Positions 7,654-17,077 of a stretch of 64,000 nt of DNA are shown piece after piece. The notes beneath the pieces were generated by a model that was not told where the DNA came from, did no database searches, and saw only the letters and a list, made by a program, of their open reading frames with translations. Both the position numbers and the translations under genes were made by a program. This stretch comes from DVED01 sp963838375 (GTDB lineage: Bacteria; Cyanobacteriota; Cyanobacteriia; Cyanobacteriales; Geitlerinemataceae): contig CAWIQY010000015.1 of assembly GCA_963838375.1 (NCBI GenBank), positions 992,001 through 1,056,000 on the forward strand, written 5' to 3'. The stretch's first letter is position 1. Each line of letters opens with the position of its first letter.

Positions 7654-9066
7654 ATGTTAGTAGCCATCGGAACAAACGGCGACGACACCATTAAAGGTAG
7701 CAATGAAAACGACTTCCTTGATGGTCAAGGCGGCGATGACAAAATTTTCGGTCAAAGCGGCGACGACACCATTAAAGGTGGAGATGGCAACGATAATGTC
7801 TCCGGTCAAGAAGGAAACGATGAGATCTCCGGTGGCAAGGGTGATGACTCTCTGCGAGGTGGAGAAGGTGATGACTTGATTAAAGGTGGTACAGGAGACG
7901 ATAAACTCCAAGGCCGAGAAGGAGACGATACAATCTTCGGTCAAGAAGGAGACGATGAGATCTTTGGTGGAGATGGCAACGATAATGTCTCCGGGAACGA
8001 AGGAAACGATGAGATCTCCGGTGGCAAGGGTGATGACTCTCTGCGAGGTGGAGAAGGTGATGACTTGATTAAAGGTGGTACAGGAGACGATAAACTCCAA
8101 GGCCGAGAAGGAGACGATACAATCTTCGGTCAAGAAGGAGACGATGAGATCTTTGGTGGAGATGGCAACGATAATGTCTCCGGGAACGAAGGAAACGATG
8201 AGATCTCCGGTGGCAAGGGTGATGACTCTCTGCGAGGTGGAGAAGGTGATGACTTCATTAAAGGTGGTACAGGAGACGACAAACTCCAAGGCCGAGAAGG
8301 AGACGATACAATCTTCGGTCAAGAAGGAGACGATGAGATCTTTGGTGGAGATGGCAACGATAATGTCTCCGGTCAAGAAGGAAACGATGAGATCTCCGGT
8401 GGCAAGGGTGATGACTCTCTGCGAGGTGGAGAAGGTGATGACTTCATTAAAGGTAATACAGGAGACGATAAACTCCAAGGCCGAGAAGGAGACGATACAA
8501 TCTTCGGTCAAGAAGGAGACGATGAGATCTTTGGTGGAGATGGCAACGATAATGTCTCCGGGAACGAAGGAAACGATGAGATCTCCGGTGGCAAGGGTGA
8601 TGACTCTCTGCGAGGTGGAGAAGGTGATGACTTCATTAAAGGTGGTACAGGAGACGATAAACTCTTCGGTCGAGAAGGAGACGATAAACTCTTCGGCCAA
8701 GATGGAGACGATGAGATCTTTGGTGGAGATGGTAGTGATGTCGTGCGCGGCGGTAAAGGTGATGACTTGCTCGATGGTGGCACAGGCGTTGATATTCTAG
8801 AAGGTGGTATGGGCCAAGACACTTTCGTGGTAGATGTCCTCACCGACGGCGGAATGTTCGTCATCGAAGACCAAATTAACCAGTTCAACTTCGGTGGCGA
8901 ACTCGATACCCTGGTTCTGCGCTTGGGAGACGACACTCTCACAGCCGTGTTCGAGAGCGAATTGCCTGCTGGAACAACCATCGACGATGGTACGAAGATC
9001 ATCCTGGATACCGACACGGGTCTGATTAGCTTGGTTGATGACAGTACTGCCGGGTTCTCTATCTAG
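7654..9066 (+). CDS. RTX-type calcium-binding repeat protein
   Basis: The 470-residue acidic protein is almost entirely RTX nonapeptides (GGxGxDxUx; for example GGDGNDNVSG and GGEGDDLIKG) from residue 5 to about 395. Such repeats fold into a calcium-bound parallel beta-roll outside the cell. The final 80 residues (from DTFVVDVL to GFSI) resemble the C-terminal region of type I secretion substrates. There is no cleavable signal peptide and no enzymatic domain, so it is likely a structural or surface protein. The centre consists of five 63-residue units that are nearly identical at the DNA level, a sign of recent tandem expansion. No type I secretion genes are nearby. The TAG stop lies within the left end of a small repeat element. 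Confidence 0.88.
   Translation: MLVAIGTNGDDTIKGSNENDFLDGQGGDDKIFGQSGDDTIKGGDGNDNVSGQEGNDEISGGKGDDSLRGGEGDDLIKGGTGDDKLQGREGDDTIFGQEGDDEIFGGDGNDNVSGNEGNDEISGGKGDDSLRGGEGDDLIKGGTGDDKLQGREGDDTIFGQEGDDEIFGGDGNDNVSGNEGNDEISGGKGDDSLRGGEGDDFIKGGTGDDKLQGREGDDTIFGQEGDDEIFGGDGNDNVSGQEGNDEISGGKGDDSLRGGEGDDFIKGNTGDDKLQGREGDDTIFGQEGDDEIFGGDGNDNVSGNEGNDEISGGKGDDSLRGGEGDDFIKGGTGDDKLFGREGDDKLFGQDGDDEIFGGDGSDVVRGGKGDDLLDGGTGVDILEGGMGQDTFVVDVLTDGGMFVIEDQINQFNFGGELDTLVLRLGDDTLTAVFESELPAGTTIDDGTKIILDTDTGLISLVDDSTAGFSI
7831..8775 (+). repeat. Five tandem 189-bp units in the RTX gene
   Basis: Units beginning GGTGGCAAGGGTGATGACTC start at 7831, 8020, 8209, 8398 and 8587, an exact 189-bp spacing. The first four are nearly identical (changes such as CTTGATT/CTTCATT and GGTGGT/GGTAAT), and the fifth diverges toward its end. 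Each encodes seven RTX nonapeptides. Confidence 0.93.
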
Positions 9067-9177
9067 TACAGGTTGGCAGGAATAGTTAGACAGTTCTTTT
9101 AGGCAGTGGACTGGGCCTCTCAACTGGAACTTCCAGGGCTTTGAATCCATTAGCCAGACTGGGTAGTTATTTCTGCC
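9063..9177. repeat. MITE-like element, copy A
   Basis: The left end, CTAGTACAGGTTGGCAGGAA followed by TAGTTAGACAG, and the right end, AGGGCTTTGA then GGGTAGTTATTTCTGC, recur at 48381-48480. The outer sequences GCAGGAATAGTTAGACAG and the complement of CTGGGTAGTTATTTCTGC are imperfect terminal inverted repeats. About 115 bp long and without coding capacity. Confidence 0.6.
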
Positions 9178-9185
9178 GCGTTGCA

Positions 9186-9506
9186 CTAGGCTGCTGCTCT
9201 ATTTTGTGGCAAAAAGAGAGACCCAACCGGGTCTCTCTTTTTTTGGGTTTCCAACCTTACCAATTTGACCCAATCGGTAGGAAGTTCGTCTGACAGCCAG
9301 GATGGGGCAAGGGTTTCTAGCGTCAAATCGACGCACCCTCTCAAAAAAGTAGAAATCGGCTCGGCAAAAGTGTCAACGACAGCCCTCAAACCCTTAGCCC
9401 GTATGGCATCGACGCAGGTCAACGACAGAATAGGGGTTTGGGCGATTTGCCGAGGTGTGTCGATGGGGGAGACTTCGAGTTTAAATCGACTGTAATCCAT
9501 ATCCAT
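9186..9506 (-). CDS. Hypothetical protein
   Basis: From ATG 9506 this frame gives 106 residues starting MDMDYSRFKLEVSPIDT. It includes TPILSLTCVDAIRAKG and a conserved-looking tail DELPTDWVKLVRLETQ. Composition and codon use look coding, but I recognise no family. The open frame runs back to 9869 without a convincing start, so the shorter version is preferred. Oddly, the last 20 codons run through a strong bidirectional terminator hairpin (9211-9244), so the natural end may be disturbed. Confidence 0.4.
   Translation of the reverse strand: MDMDYSRFKLEVSPIDTPRQIAQTPILSLTCVDAIRAKGLRAVVDTFAEPISTFLRGCVDLTLETLAPSWLSDELPTDWVKLVRLETQKKRDPVGSLFLPQNRAAA
9211..9244. terminator. Bidirectional intrinsic terminator
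   Basis: AAAAAGAGAGACCC (9211-9224) pairs exactly with GGGTCTCTCTTTTT (9229-9242) around AACC, with T-runs on both strands. It can end the RTX transcript on the plus strand and the convergent hypothetical gene on the minus strand. Confidence 0.85.
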
Positions 9507-9806
9507 AAAAAGTTTCAGGCATTGAGTCCACTTGCCCAAATCGGGAAAATCCCATCGACACACCTCCAACGAAATCGCCCGGAAACGCGAGGAAAATCGG
9601 GATAACAATGCAACCCTAACGCCGAAAAGACCGGATACGTAGGACTTTGACGGGTCTGGAAACCGGGGGTTCCCCATCGACGGGGTGAAAAGCCCCTTTC
9701 CGCCACCAAGAGGGGTCGTTATTTTCCCGAAACTCGATTTTCCCAGACGATCGACTGCTAAAATTGCCATATTATCGATCGAGGCGAAGGGCGTCAATAC
9801 GGACTC

Positions 9807-12314
9807 ATGAGTAACAATCCGTCTGCGGAGTCGCGCCGCCAAGGAATCGACTGGACGCGATTGCAACAAGCCCTGTCTGTGGAAGCAGAACGGGGCTTCA
9901 CCGACTTGGTGGGTCGTCAGTATCGGTTCAGTGAGTTTTTGCGGGTGAGTTTGAGTCAGCCACCCCAGGAATTACCCGAAATCGATCGGCGTCGGTGAAC
10001 CGAAATCGGCGATCAATTTTCCCGATACACCACCCTCACCCAGTCAGGAAGACAAAGCCTGGTTGCTGACACTCGCCAGTTTTTGTTGCAGATGCAGCGC
10101 GTCGCCGAGAAGGTTTCTGCCCCACCAGAACCCACCCCCGCAAAAGCGCCCCGAACCGTGCCTCTTGTCCCCTCCAGCAGCCCCGTTTCCCTCGACCAAC
10201 CCCTCACCAAGTTATCGGGATTGGGACGCAAGGGAGAAGTTCTGGCGCGGTTGGGACTGTACGTCGTCCGCGACTTACTCTACTATTATCCCCGCGATCA
10301 TATCGATTATGCCCGTCAAGTCCCCATCAAAGAATTGACACCGGGGGAAACGGTAACGCTGGTGGCGACGGTGAAAAGTTGCCACATCCATTCCAGTCCC
10401 AAAAACAAGAAGTTATCGATTCTGCAACTGACTCTCAAAGACCATACCGGACAACTGAAACTGACACGATTTTATGCGGAGGCACGTTTTAGTTCTCCTC
10501 GCTGGCAGTATGCTCAAAAATCCATGTATCCTAGAGGATCGATCGTGGCTGCCTCGGGATTGGTGAAGAAAAATAAATACGGCGTCACCATCGATAATCC
10601 CGAAATCGAAATCCTAGAAAACGCGATCGATGCGATCGATTCTACGAAAGTCGGGCGGGTATTACCGGTCTATTCTCTCACGGAAGGGGTGGCGGCGGAT
10701 GTGATGCGAAAGGCGGTGATTGCCGCACTCCCGGCAGCGAAACAACTGCAAGAACCGCTTCCCACCAAACTCCGGGAAAAATACGACTTAATCGGCATCC
10801 AAGCGGCGATCGCCAATATCCATTATCCCGCCGATCGGGATGCTTTGGATCTCGCCCGTCGAAGATTAGTCTTCGATGAGTTTTTCTACTTACAACTGGG
10901 ACTTTTGAAACGGCGAGAGGAACTGAAAAATCGCACCCCCGTCAATCCCCAGGCGGTGGGTGCCGTTTTGGCTGGCAAAGGTCAACTTGTCGATCGGTTC
11001 TACGAACTGCTACCCTTTAAATTGACCAATGCCCAGCAGCGTGTTGTCGATGAAATTCTCGCAGATCTCGCCAAACCGGAACCGATGAACCGTTTGGTGC
11101 AGGGAGATGTGGGTGCCGGGAAAACCGTGGTGGCGGTGGTAGCCATCATGGCAGCCATTCAGTCGGGATACCAGGCAGCGTTGATGGCACCGACGGAAGT
11201 CCTCGCCGAACAGCACTATCAAAAGTTGGTGGGATGGTTGAATCTGCTTCAGCTTCCGGTGGAATTGCTGACCGGTTCCACGGGTGCCGCCAAACGGCGA
11301 CAGATTCACAGTCAATTGGAAACTGGAGAACTTCCGGTTTTGGTGGGAACTCACGCTTTAATTCAAGACTCGGTGAATTTTCATCAACTGGGATTAGCGG
11401 TCATCGACGAACAACACCGCTTTGGCGTTCACCAACGGGCGAAGTTGCAACAAAAGGGACTTAACGGCGTGTGTCATGTGGTCTCGATGACGGCGACACC
11501 GATTCCCCGAACGTTGGCGCTGACGTTGCATGGGGATTTGGATGTCAGCCAAATCGACGAGTTGCCTCCCGGACGCCAAGCCATTCAAACAACCGTTTTA
11601 TCCGGTCAAGAAGATCGCGCCCATGCTTACGATCTCATTCGGCGAGAAGTGGCAAGCGATCGGCAAGTCTACGTGGTGTTACCCTTAGTTGCCGAATCGG
11701 AAAAGGTGGATTTGAAATCGGCGATCGAAGAGTACGAACGATTGCAAGAATCCATTTTTCCCGAGTTTCAAATCGGCTTACTCCATGGTCGCATGAATTC
11801 CGCCGAAAAGGAAGCGGCGATCGAACAATTCCGCCTCAATCAAACTCAAATTTTGGTATCGACAACGGTGGTGGAAGTCGGCGTCGATGTTCCCAATGCT
11901 ACGGTGATGCTGATCGAACACGCCGAACGGTTTGGACTGTCGCAGTTACACCAGTTGCGGGGTCGGGTGGGACGCGGGGGCGATCGATCGTACTGCCTGC
12001 TGATGACTCATCCCAAAGCGACTAGCGATGCTAAGCAGCGTTTAGAAGTGTTGGCACAATCCCAAGACGGCTTTTTTATCGCTGAGATGGATATGCGATT
12101 GCGCGGTCCGGGGGAAGTGTTGGGCACTCGTCAATCGGGATTACCGGATTTTATCTTGGCGAGTTTGGTAGACGATCAAGAGATACTTATTCTAGCACGA
12201 GATGCGGCGGAAAAGGTGATTGACAAAGACCCGACGATCGATCTTTTTCCTCGGATGAAAGCGGAGTTAGATTCCCGGTTCGAGAAGTTGTTAGGCGGTT
12301 CGATTTTAACTTAA
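9807..12314 (+). pseudogene. recG: ATP-dependent DNA helicase RecG, one premature stop
   Basis: RecG remodels stalled replication forks and recombination intermediates. The frame from ATG 9807 starts with the cyanobacterial N-terminal extension (DWTRLQQALSVEAERGFTDL). It meets TGA at 9996-9998 and continues in the same frame with FSRYTTLTQSGRQSLVADTR to 12314. Relatives have tryptophan after the DRRR-like motif, so a single TGG-to-TGA change explains the stop. Downstream are the wedge/OB domain, Walker A GDVGAGKT, the DEQHRFG box, SMTATPIPRT, and the C-terminal TMRLRGPG-type motif. Reinitiation at TTG or ATG near 10083-10092 would give a 743-residue protein retaining all known core domains, so function may persist. 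Confidence 0.88.
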
Positions 12315-12316
12315 AT

Positions 12317-12371
12317 AGGACTTACGCAACGACTCCAGATCAGGGGCAACCACGGGGGGATTGCCCCTACA
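12317..12371. repeat. AGGACTTACGCA / GGGGCAA...TTGCCCC repeat
   Basis: AGGACTTACGCA (12317-12328) is followed by a GGGGCAACC...GGATTGCCCC hairpin (12343-12367). The same arrangement occurs at 31943-32047, and the hairpin alone occurs at 24054-24084 and 44816-44851. It lies immediately after recG. Confidence 0.6.
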
Positions 12372-12497
12372 ATCAACTAGATAGGGAGATCGGAGGGAAT
12401 AGCGGTACTGCCGATGTGGTGAATGGCGACAACCACTTCGCCAAGTGCCGATTTTAGGTGTTCAGATTCACGATCAAATTCATGTTTCCACTGGGAA

Positions 12498-12829
12498 TTA
12501 TGGGGTAGAACTTCTATTTTTATTGGCATAACTTTCTAAGGCAGCTACAAGGTGTTGGCGGATACTGGGCGATCGAAATCCAAGAACGATATCTTTGCAA
12601 GAAACCCCTCGATCTATAAGTTCTCGATCGATAAAAATTTCAGTACTATTGTGCTGTAGCCAAATTTGACCTTCAATGATGTCGAGTTGCATCGCACAAC
12701 CATAAATTCGATATTCCCCACGCCAACCATTATGGATAACCAAATAGCGATCGCGATCGGATTCGAAACTAACTGAGCTTCTGGATCGTCTGTCGCCAAG
12801 TCTTCTAGAAATTTACAGACAATGAAACT
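12498..12829 (-). pseudogene. XisI family protein, frameshifted
   Basis: XisI proteins are cyanobacterial factors first named for control of fdxN-element excision in heterocyst formers; they usually sit beside xisH and are about 110 residues. The downstream frame reads SDRDRYLVIHNGWRGEYRIY, IIEGQIWLQHNSTEI and CKDIVLGFRSP. The N-terminal part (VCKFLEDLATDDPEAQLV) lies in another frame upstream, joining near 12763-12770, and no start is clear beyond 12829. No xisH is adjacent; an xisH lies 36 kb away at 48554. The gene appears inactive. Confidence 0.7.
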
Positions 12830-13124
12830 TCACAAATGCGAAGATAGATCTCGCCGAAATTCATCACTTTCTGGCATCAGATATATTCTTCCCCGTCGCC
12901 CTTTGGACAATTAGCGGGTAATGAAGATCTAAACCCTTTAAGGATGCCAATTCAGAATTGTCTCTAAATGGTGATTTCTATGAAGTAAAGACAAACAGAC
13001 AGTTCTATTATACCATCTGAATTTCCTTGAGCAGATGTATTAAGTAATTTAAAATTTCCTCTTCGATCAACTCAATCCTCTTGATAAAATATAGATATAG
13101 CGTAAAGCTAAAGGATTAAAAAAT
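12830..13124. other. Intergenic region upstream of ppsA
   Basis: AT-rich sequence with no convincing ORF. It presumably holds the ppsA promoter; TATAGATATAG near 13089 could contain a -10 element but no strong -35 is evident. Confidence 0.3.
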
Positions 13125-16100
13125 ATGATGACCAGCGCTCCAGAAAGCCTCTCTACAGGCTCCAAAGAAACTGCTTTCGTTCTCTGGTTTGAAGAAGTGG
13201 GAATTTCGGATATTCCCTATGTCGGGGGCAAAAATGCCTCATTGGGTGAAATGATCCAACAGCTCACCCCCCAAGGCGTGAATGTACCCACAGGTTTTGC
13301 CACGACAGCATATGCCTATCGCTACTTTGTAGAACAAGCCGGATTGCAAGATAAATTGCGCCAGTTATTTGCCGATCTCGACGTAGAAAACGTGCAGAAC
13401 TTGCGCGATCGAGGCAAACAAGCCCGGGCTTTAATTCTCAATACTCCCTTTCCCAAAGAATTAGAAGTTGCCATCGCCACTGCCTATTTCAAACTGTGCG
13501 AACGCTACGGCGGCGGGGCGCAATTGTGCGATCGATTTGAACCCGAATACCAAGAAGCGTGCAAAACCTACAGCTACGACACCGACGTTGCCGTTCGCTC
13601 TTCCGCCACTGCCGAAGACCTTCCCGACGCCAGTTTTGCCGGACAACAGGAAACCTACCTCAACGTTCACGGCGCTAAAAGCGTGCTGGAATCCTGTCAC
13701 AAATGCTTCGCTTCTCTGTTTACCGATCGGGCAATTTCCTATCGCACCATCAAAGGCTTCGATCACTTTGAAGTTGCCCTTTCCGTGGGCGTCCAAAAAA
13801 TGGTACGTTCGGATTTAGCTTCTTCCGGCGTAATGTTTTCCATCGACACCGAAACCGGATTTAAAAATGCCGCTTTAGTAACGGCTGCTTACGGTTTAGG
13901 TGAAAATGTGGTGCAAGGAGCCGTCAATCCAGACGAATATTTCGTATTCAAACCTACTCTCAAAGATGGATTTCGCCCCATCTTAGAAAAGCGTTTGGGT
14001 AGCAAAGAAATCAAAATGATCTACGAAGTTGGCGCTGGAAAACTGACGAAAAATGTACCCGTTCCCGAAGCCGATCGGCACCAATACGCCATCACCGACG
14101 ACGAAATTATCAACTTGGCAAAATGGGCGTGTATCATTGAAGATCACTACAGCCAAGTGCGGGAAACCTATACCCCAATGGACATCGAATGGGCGAAGGA
14201 TGGCATGACAGGAGAACTGTTCATCGTCCAAGCGCGTCCAGAAACCGTCCAATCTCAGAAATCCAGCAACGTCCTCAAAAACTACAAACTCAACGGGTCT
14301 GGGGACGTCCGGGCACGAGGTCGCGCCGTTGGAGAAGCCATCGGTCAAGGCATGGCGCGGGTGATTCTCGACGTTCCTCAGATTGAAGCGTTCAAAGCCG
14401 GGGAAGTGTTGGTGACGAATAAAACCGACCCCGACTGGGAACCGATTATGAAAAAAGCCAGCGCGATCGTCACCGATCGGGGGAGCCGCACTTGTTTTCA
14501 TGGAGACACCCAAATTCTAACCGATCGTGGTTTTATGACCTTGCGGCAAATTCACGAGCAAGGTTATGACGGATTATCCACTCTATCCCTCAACTTGAAG
14601 ACGCACAAAATTGAGTGGAAGCCAATTCTAGATTCCATGAAACGGCAGTCTGAGACGATCGGGGTCAGTGTGTCTCAAACGGCACGAGTTGAAGACAACA
14701 CGCTTTATTTGACTCCCGATCACAAAATGGTCAACATTCGAGCGGGAAAATATGTCAAAACTGAAATTCAAGAGATGCTCGATCGACAGGAAATGGTAAC
14801 CATTGCCCAACACATTCCCCAATTGAATTCGATCGATACTCATAACGCGCAAAAGTTAGCTTATCTCTTGGGCGGAATCCTCACCGATGGTTCGATTTAT
14901 CGCAGCCGCACTCACGAGGAAGTTCAATTCATTCAGAAAGATGTTCCTGAAAAACAGGCATTTATCGCCACCATGAATGAAAACCTTCAAATTCTTTATG
15001 GTAAAAGCTTTACCCCAGGTTTCAAACAAAAATCTTCGGGTTATATCCGGGGTCAACTCGTCGTGGGTCAAGCCACTGCATATCGGCTCTGTTCTAAAGC
15101 GATCGCCTATGAGTTGCACGATCGAGAACAAAACATTGTCAAGACTCTACTGGACAGCACTCCTGAAGTTTGTTATCACTTCCTAGCTGGAACGATCGAT
15201 GGAGATGGATGTTACTTCCGTAATCGAATCAATATCTATGTTTCCGAGGAATTACTCTTACAAGCCATCATCATTGCCTGTTTAAAAATTGGAACTGTTC
15301 CTCAGATTACCCGAAATCGCAATATCCACAACGTTCAAATTGTTGAAAAACTACCGGAAATTCTCCAATTCACCCAACGAGTGAAAGGAGAAATCACCGA
15401 TCGCACGATTCAAACGCGCTTCTTTGCTACTAATCAACTGTTTGACAACGATGTTGTCGGTCAGTTCAAATTAAGAAAAGATAAAAACTTGCTCATTTCC
15501 GACAAACAACTGCGCGAAACCGGCAAATTTGAGGAACTTCTGGATGGAGATCTGCGAATGCAGCGAGTGGTATCCACCGGTGAAAAAGACTATGGCGATG
15601 TGTTTAATATTACCGTTGCCGAACATCATAACTATGTAGTCTTCACCCGCAAATACACACCTATTGTTGTCTGTAATTGCCATGCCGCAATTATTGCCCG
15701 AGAAATGGGGATTCCGGCGATCGTCGGTTGCAGCAACGCCACCGAAGTTCTTCATACTGGAGAAGCCATCACCGTTTCTTGTTCCCAAGGAGAAGAAGGA
15801 CGAGTTTATGCCGGGTTAGTGCCTTTTGAAGTGCAAGAAACTCAACTGGATAACCTGCCGCGCACCCGCACCCAAATCCTGATGAATGTCGGCAATCCCC
15901 AAGAAGCATTCGGATTGGCATCCATGCCGTGCGATGGCGTCGGATTAGCGCGTTTAGAGTTTATTATTGCCAACCACATCAAAGCGCACCCCCTGGCGTT
16001 GTTACACTTCGACAAACTCGAAGACCCCTTAACCCAGCACGAAATTGCCAAATTAACGGCACTCTATCCCAGTAACAAAGCCGACTTCTTCGTCGATAAA

Positions 16101-16811
16101 CTGGCACGGGGAATTGGAACCATTGCTGCGGCATTTTATCCCAAACCCGTCATCGTCCGGATGTCCGATTTCAAGAGTAATGAATATGCCAATCTTCTCG
16201 GTGGCAAACAATTTGAACCGAAAGAAGAAAACCCGATGATTGGCTGGCGAGGTGCATCTCGCTACTACGACGAGAAATATCGCGATGCCTACGCCTTGGA
16301 ATGCCAAGCCATGAAACGGGTGCGCGATGAAATGGGGTTAACCAATGTCATCCCGATGATTCCCTTCTGCCGAACCCCCGATGAAGGACGCCAGGTGTTG
16401 GCAGAAATGGAAAAAAACGGCTTGAAACGTGGGGAAAACAGCTTGCAAGTTTACGTGATGTGCGAACTTCCCAGTAACGTGATTCTGGCTGAAGAATTTG
16501 CCAAAGTGTTTGATGGATTTTCCATCGGTTCTAACGATTTAACCCAGTTAACATTAGGACTCGATCGAGATTCAGCCCTAGTTTCGCACATCTTCGACGA
16601 ACGTAATGCTGCCGTCAAAAAAATGGTGCAGATGGCGATCGAAACTGCCAAAAAATGCGATCGTAAAATTGGCATTTGCGGTCAAGCGCCATCCGATTAT
16701 CCAGAATTCGCCCGCTTCCTAGTAGAGTTAGGCATTGATTCGATTAGTTTGAACCCCGATTCGGTGTTGAAAACGCTTTTGGATATCGCCAAACTCGAAA
16801 ACGTCCAATAG
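13125..16811 (+). CDS. ppsA: Phosphoenolpyruvate synthase with intein
   Basis: PEP synthase makes PEP, AMP and phosphate from pyruvate and ATP, a gluconeogenic step. The 1228-residue precursor has the ATP-grasp PPDK-type domain (about 20-370, with AVRSSATAEDLPDASFAGQQ). The swivelling phosphohistidine domain is split by an intein between GSRT (to residue 456) and CHAAIIAREMGIPAIVG (from 852). The PEP-binding TIM barrel is at the C-terminus, with the catalytic cysteine in KIGICGQAPSDYPEF. Removing 395 intein residues leaves 833, normal for PpsA. The phosphorylated histidine directly follows the +1 cysteine, so the enzyme is inactive until splicing. The gene is uninterrupted and ends with a good terminator. 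Confidence 0.95.
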   Translation: MMTSAPESLSTGSKETAFVLWFEEVGISDIPYVGGKNASLGEMIQQLTPQGVNVPTGFATTAYAYRYFVEQAGLQDKLRQLFADLDVENVQNLRDRGKQARALILNTPFPKELEVAIATAYFKLCERYGGGAQLCDRFEPEYQEACKTYSYDTDVAVRSSATAEDLPDASFAGQQETYLNVHGAKSVLESCHKCFASLFTDRAISYRTIKGFDHFEVALSVGVQKMVRSDLASSGVMFSIDTETGFKNAALVTAAYGLGENVVQGAVNPDEYFVFKPTLKDGFRPILEKRLGSKEIKMIYEVGAGKLTKNVPVPEADRHQYAITDDEIINLAKWACIIEDHYSQVRETYTPMDIEWAKDGMTGELFIVQARPETVQSQKSSNVLKNYKLNGSGDVRARGRAVGEAIGQGMARVILDVPQIEAFKAGEVLVTNKTDPDWEPIMKKASAIVTDRGSRTCFHGDTQILTDRGFMTLRQIHEQGYDGLSTLSLNLKTHKIEWKPILDSMKRQSETIGVSVSQTARVEDNTLYLTPDHKMVNIRAGKYVKTEIQEMLDRQEMVTIAQHIPQLNSIDTHNAQKLAYLLGGILTDGSIYRSRTHEEVQFIQKDVPEKQAFIATMNENLQILYGKSFTPGFKQKSSGYIRGQLVVGQATAYRLCSKAIAYELHDREQNIVKTLLDSTPEVCYHFLAGTIDGDGCYFRNRINIYVSEELLLQAIIIACLKIGTVPQITRNRNIHNVQIVEKLPEILQFTQRVKGEITDRTIQTRFFATNQLFDNDVVGQFKLRKDKNLLISDKQLRETGKFEELLDGDLRMQRVVSTGEKDYGDVFNITVAEHHNYVVFTRKYTPIVVCNCHAAIIAREMGIPAIVGCSNATEVLHTGEAITVSCSQGEEGRVYAGLVPFEVQETQLDNLPRTRTQILMNVGNPQEAFGLASMPCDGVGLARLEFIIANHIKAHPLALLHFDKLEDPLTQHEIAKLTALYPSNKADFFVDKLARGIGTIAAAFYPKPVIVRMSDFKSNEYANLLGGKQFEPKEENPMIGWRGASRYYDEKYRDAYALECQAMKRVRDEMGLTNVIPMIPFCRTPDEGRQVLAEMEKNGLKRGENSLQVYVMCELPSNVILAEEFAKVFDGFSIGSNDLTQLTLGLDRDSALVSHIFDERNAAVKKMVQMAIETAKKCDRKIGICGQAPSDYPEFARFLVELGIDSISLNPDSVLKTLLDIAKLENVQ
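14493..15677 (+). other. Intein with LAGLIDADG endonuclease inside PpsA
   Basis: The intein begins at Cys457 (CFHGDTQILTDRGFMTL, splicing block A), has the TPDH-type block B, and ends YGDVFNITVAEHHNYVVF ... IVVCN before +1 Cys. Two dodecapeptide motifs, LAYLLGGILTDGSI and FLAGTIDGDGCYF, identify a LAGLIDADG homing endonuclease with acidic residues kept. It is 395 residues. The penultimate residue is Cys where most inteins have His, which normally assists asparagine cyclisation. Splicing must presumably still work, because the host frame is intact. The insertion site is the active-site TCHAA motif, a typical choice for inteins. Confidence 0.95.
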
Positions 16812-16856
16812 ATGTGAAAATCGGGAAGATCCTTTCTCATCCCCGATTTTCCTCAA

Positions 16857-16894
16857 CCCCAGTCTCTATACCTGCAAAGGACTGGGGTATTTTT
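16857..16894 (+). terminator. Intrinsic terminator of ppsA
   Basis: CCCCAGTC (16857-16864) pairs with GACTGGGG (16880-16887), followed by TATTTTTA, 46 bp after the ppsA stop. Confidence 0.85.
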
Positions 16895-17077
16895 ATGAAT
16901 AAAAGTGGGATTCGATCGCCTAAACCTTGGGGAGTTGATCCCGTGACATCTTACTTTCCCAAGTCCAAGGTCAATGTCCCTCGCTACAATACCATTCATG
17001 TTTATCTGCGCGTTTGCAACCAGAATATCGCTCGAATTGGCAAAAAACTTGCTAGACTAAGAAGAGACGATTGTTAA
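16895..17077 (+). CDS. Small ORF of unknown function
   Basis: From ATG 16895 the frame gives 60 residues ending ARIGKKLARLRRDDC, basic near the C-terminus. It directly follows the ppsA terminator T-run and overlaps the first possible start of the helicase gene by seven bases. No family is recognised and no ribosome binding site is evident. It may just be the leader of the downstream cassette. Confidence 0.2.
   Translation: MNKSGIRSPKPWGVDPVTSYFPKSKVNVPRYNTIHVYLRVCNQNIARIGKKLARLRRDDC

Noticed and set aside
7657..8700. 347-codon open frame on the minus strand opposite the RTX gene
   Set aside because: It arises because the 189-bp unit lacks stops in that frame and is repeated; the product is a meaningless repeat with no start signal.
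7831..8775. Possible CRISPR array because of regular spacing
   Set aside because: Units are 189 bp, coding and contiguous, with no unique spacers.
8075..8800. Plus-strand alternate frame of 241 codons within the RTX repeats
   Set aside because: Shadow of the same tandem units, overlapping the true RTX frame.
9507..9869. N-terminal extension of the minus-strand hypothetical gene to 9869
   Set aside because: The extra 121 codons overlap the recG start and promoter and look non-coding.
12614..12799. Independent 61-codon gene
   Set aside because: Its N-terminal part is the shifted front of xisI; the rest is out of frame.
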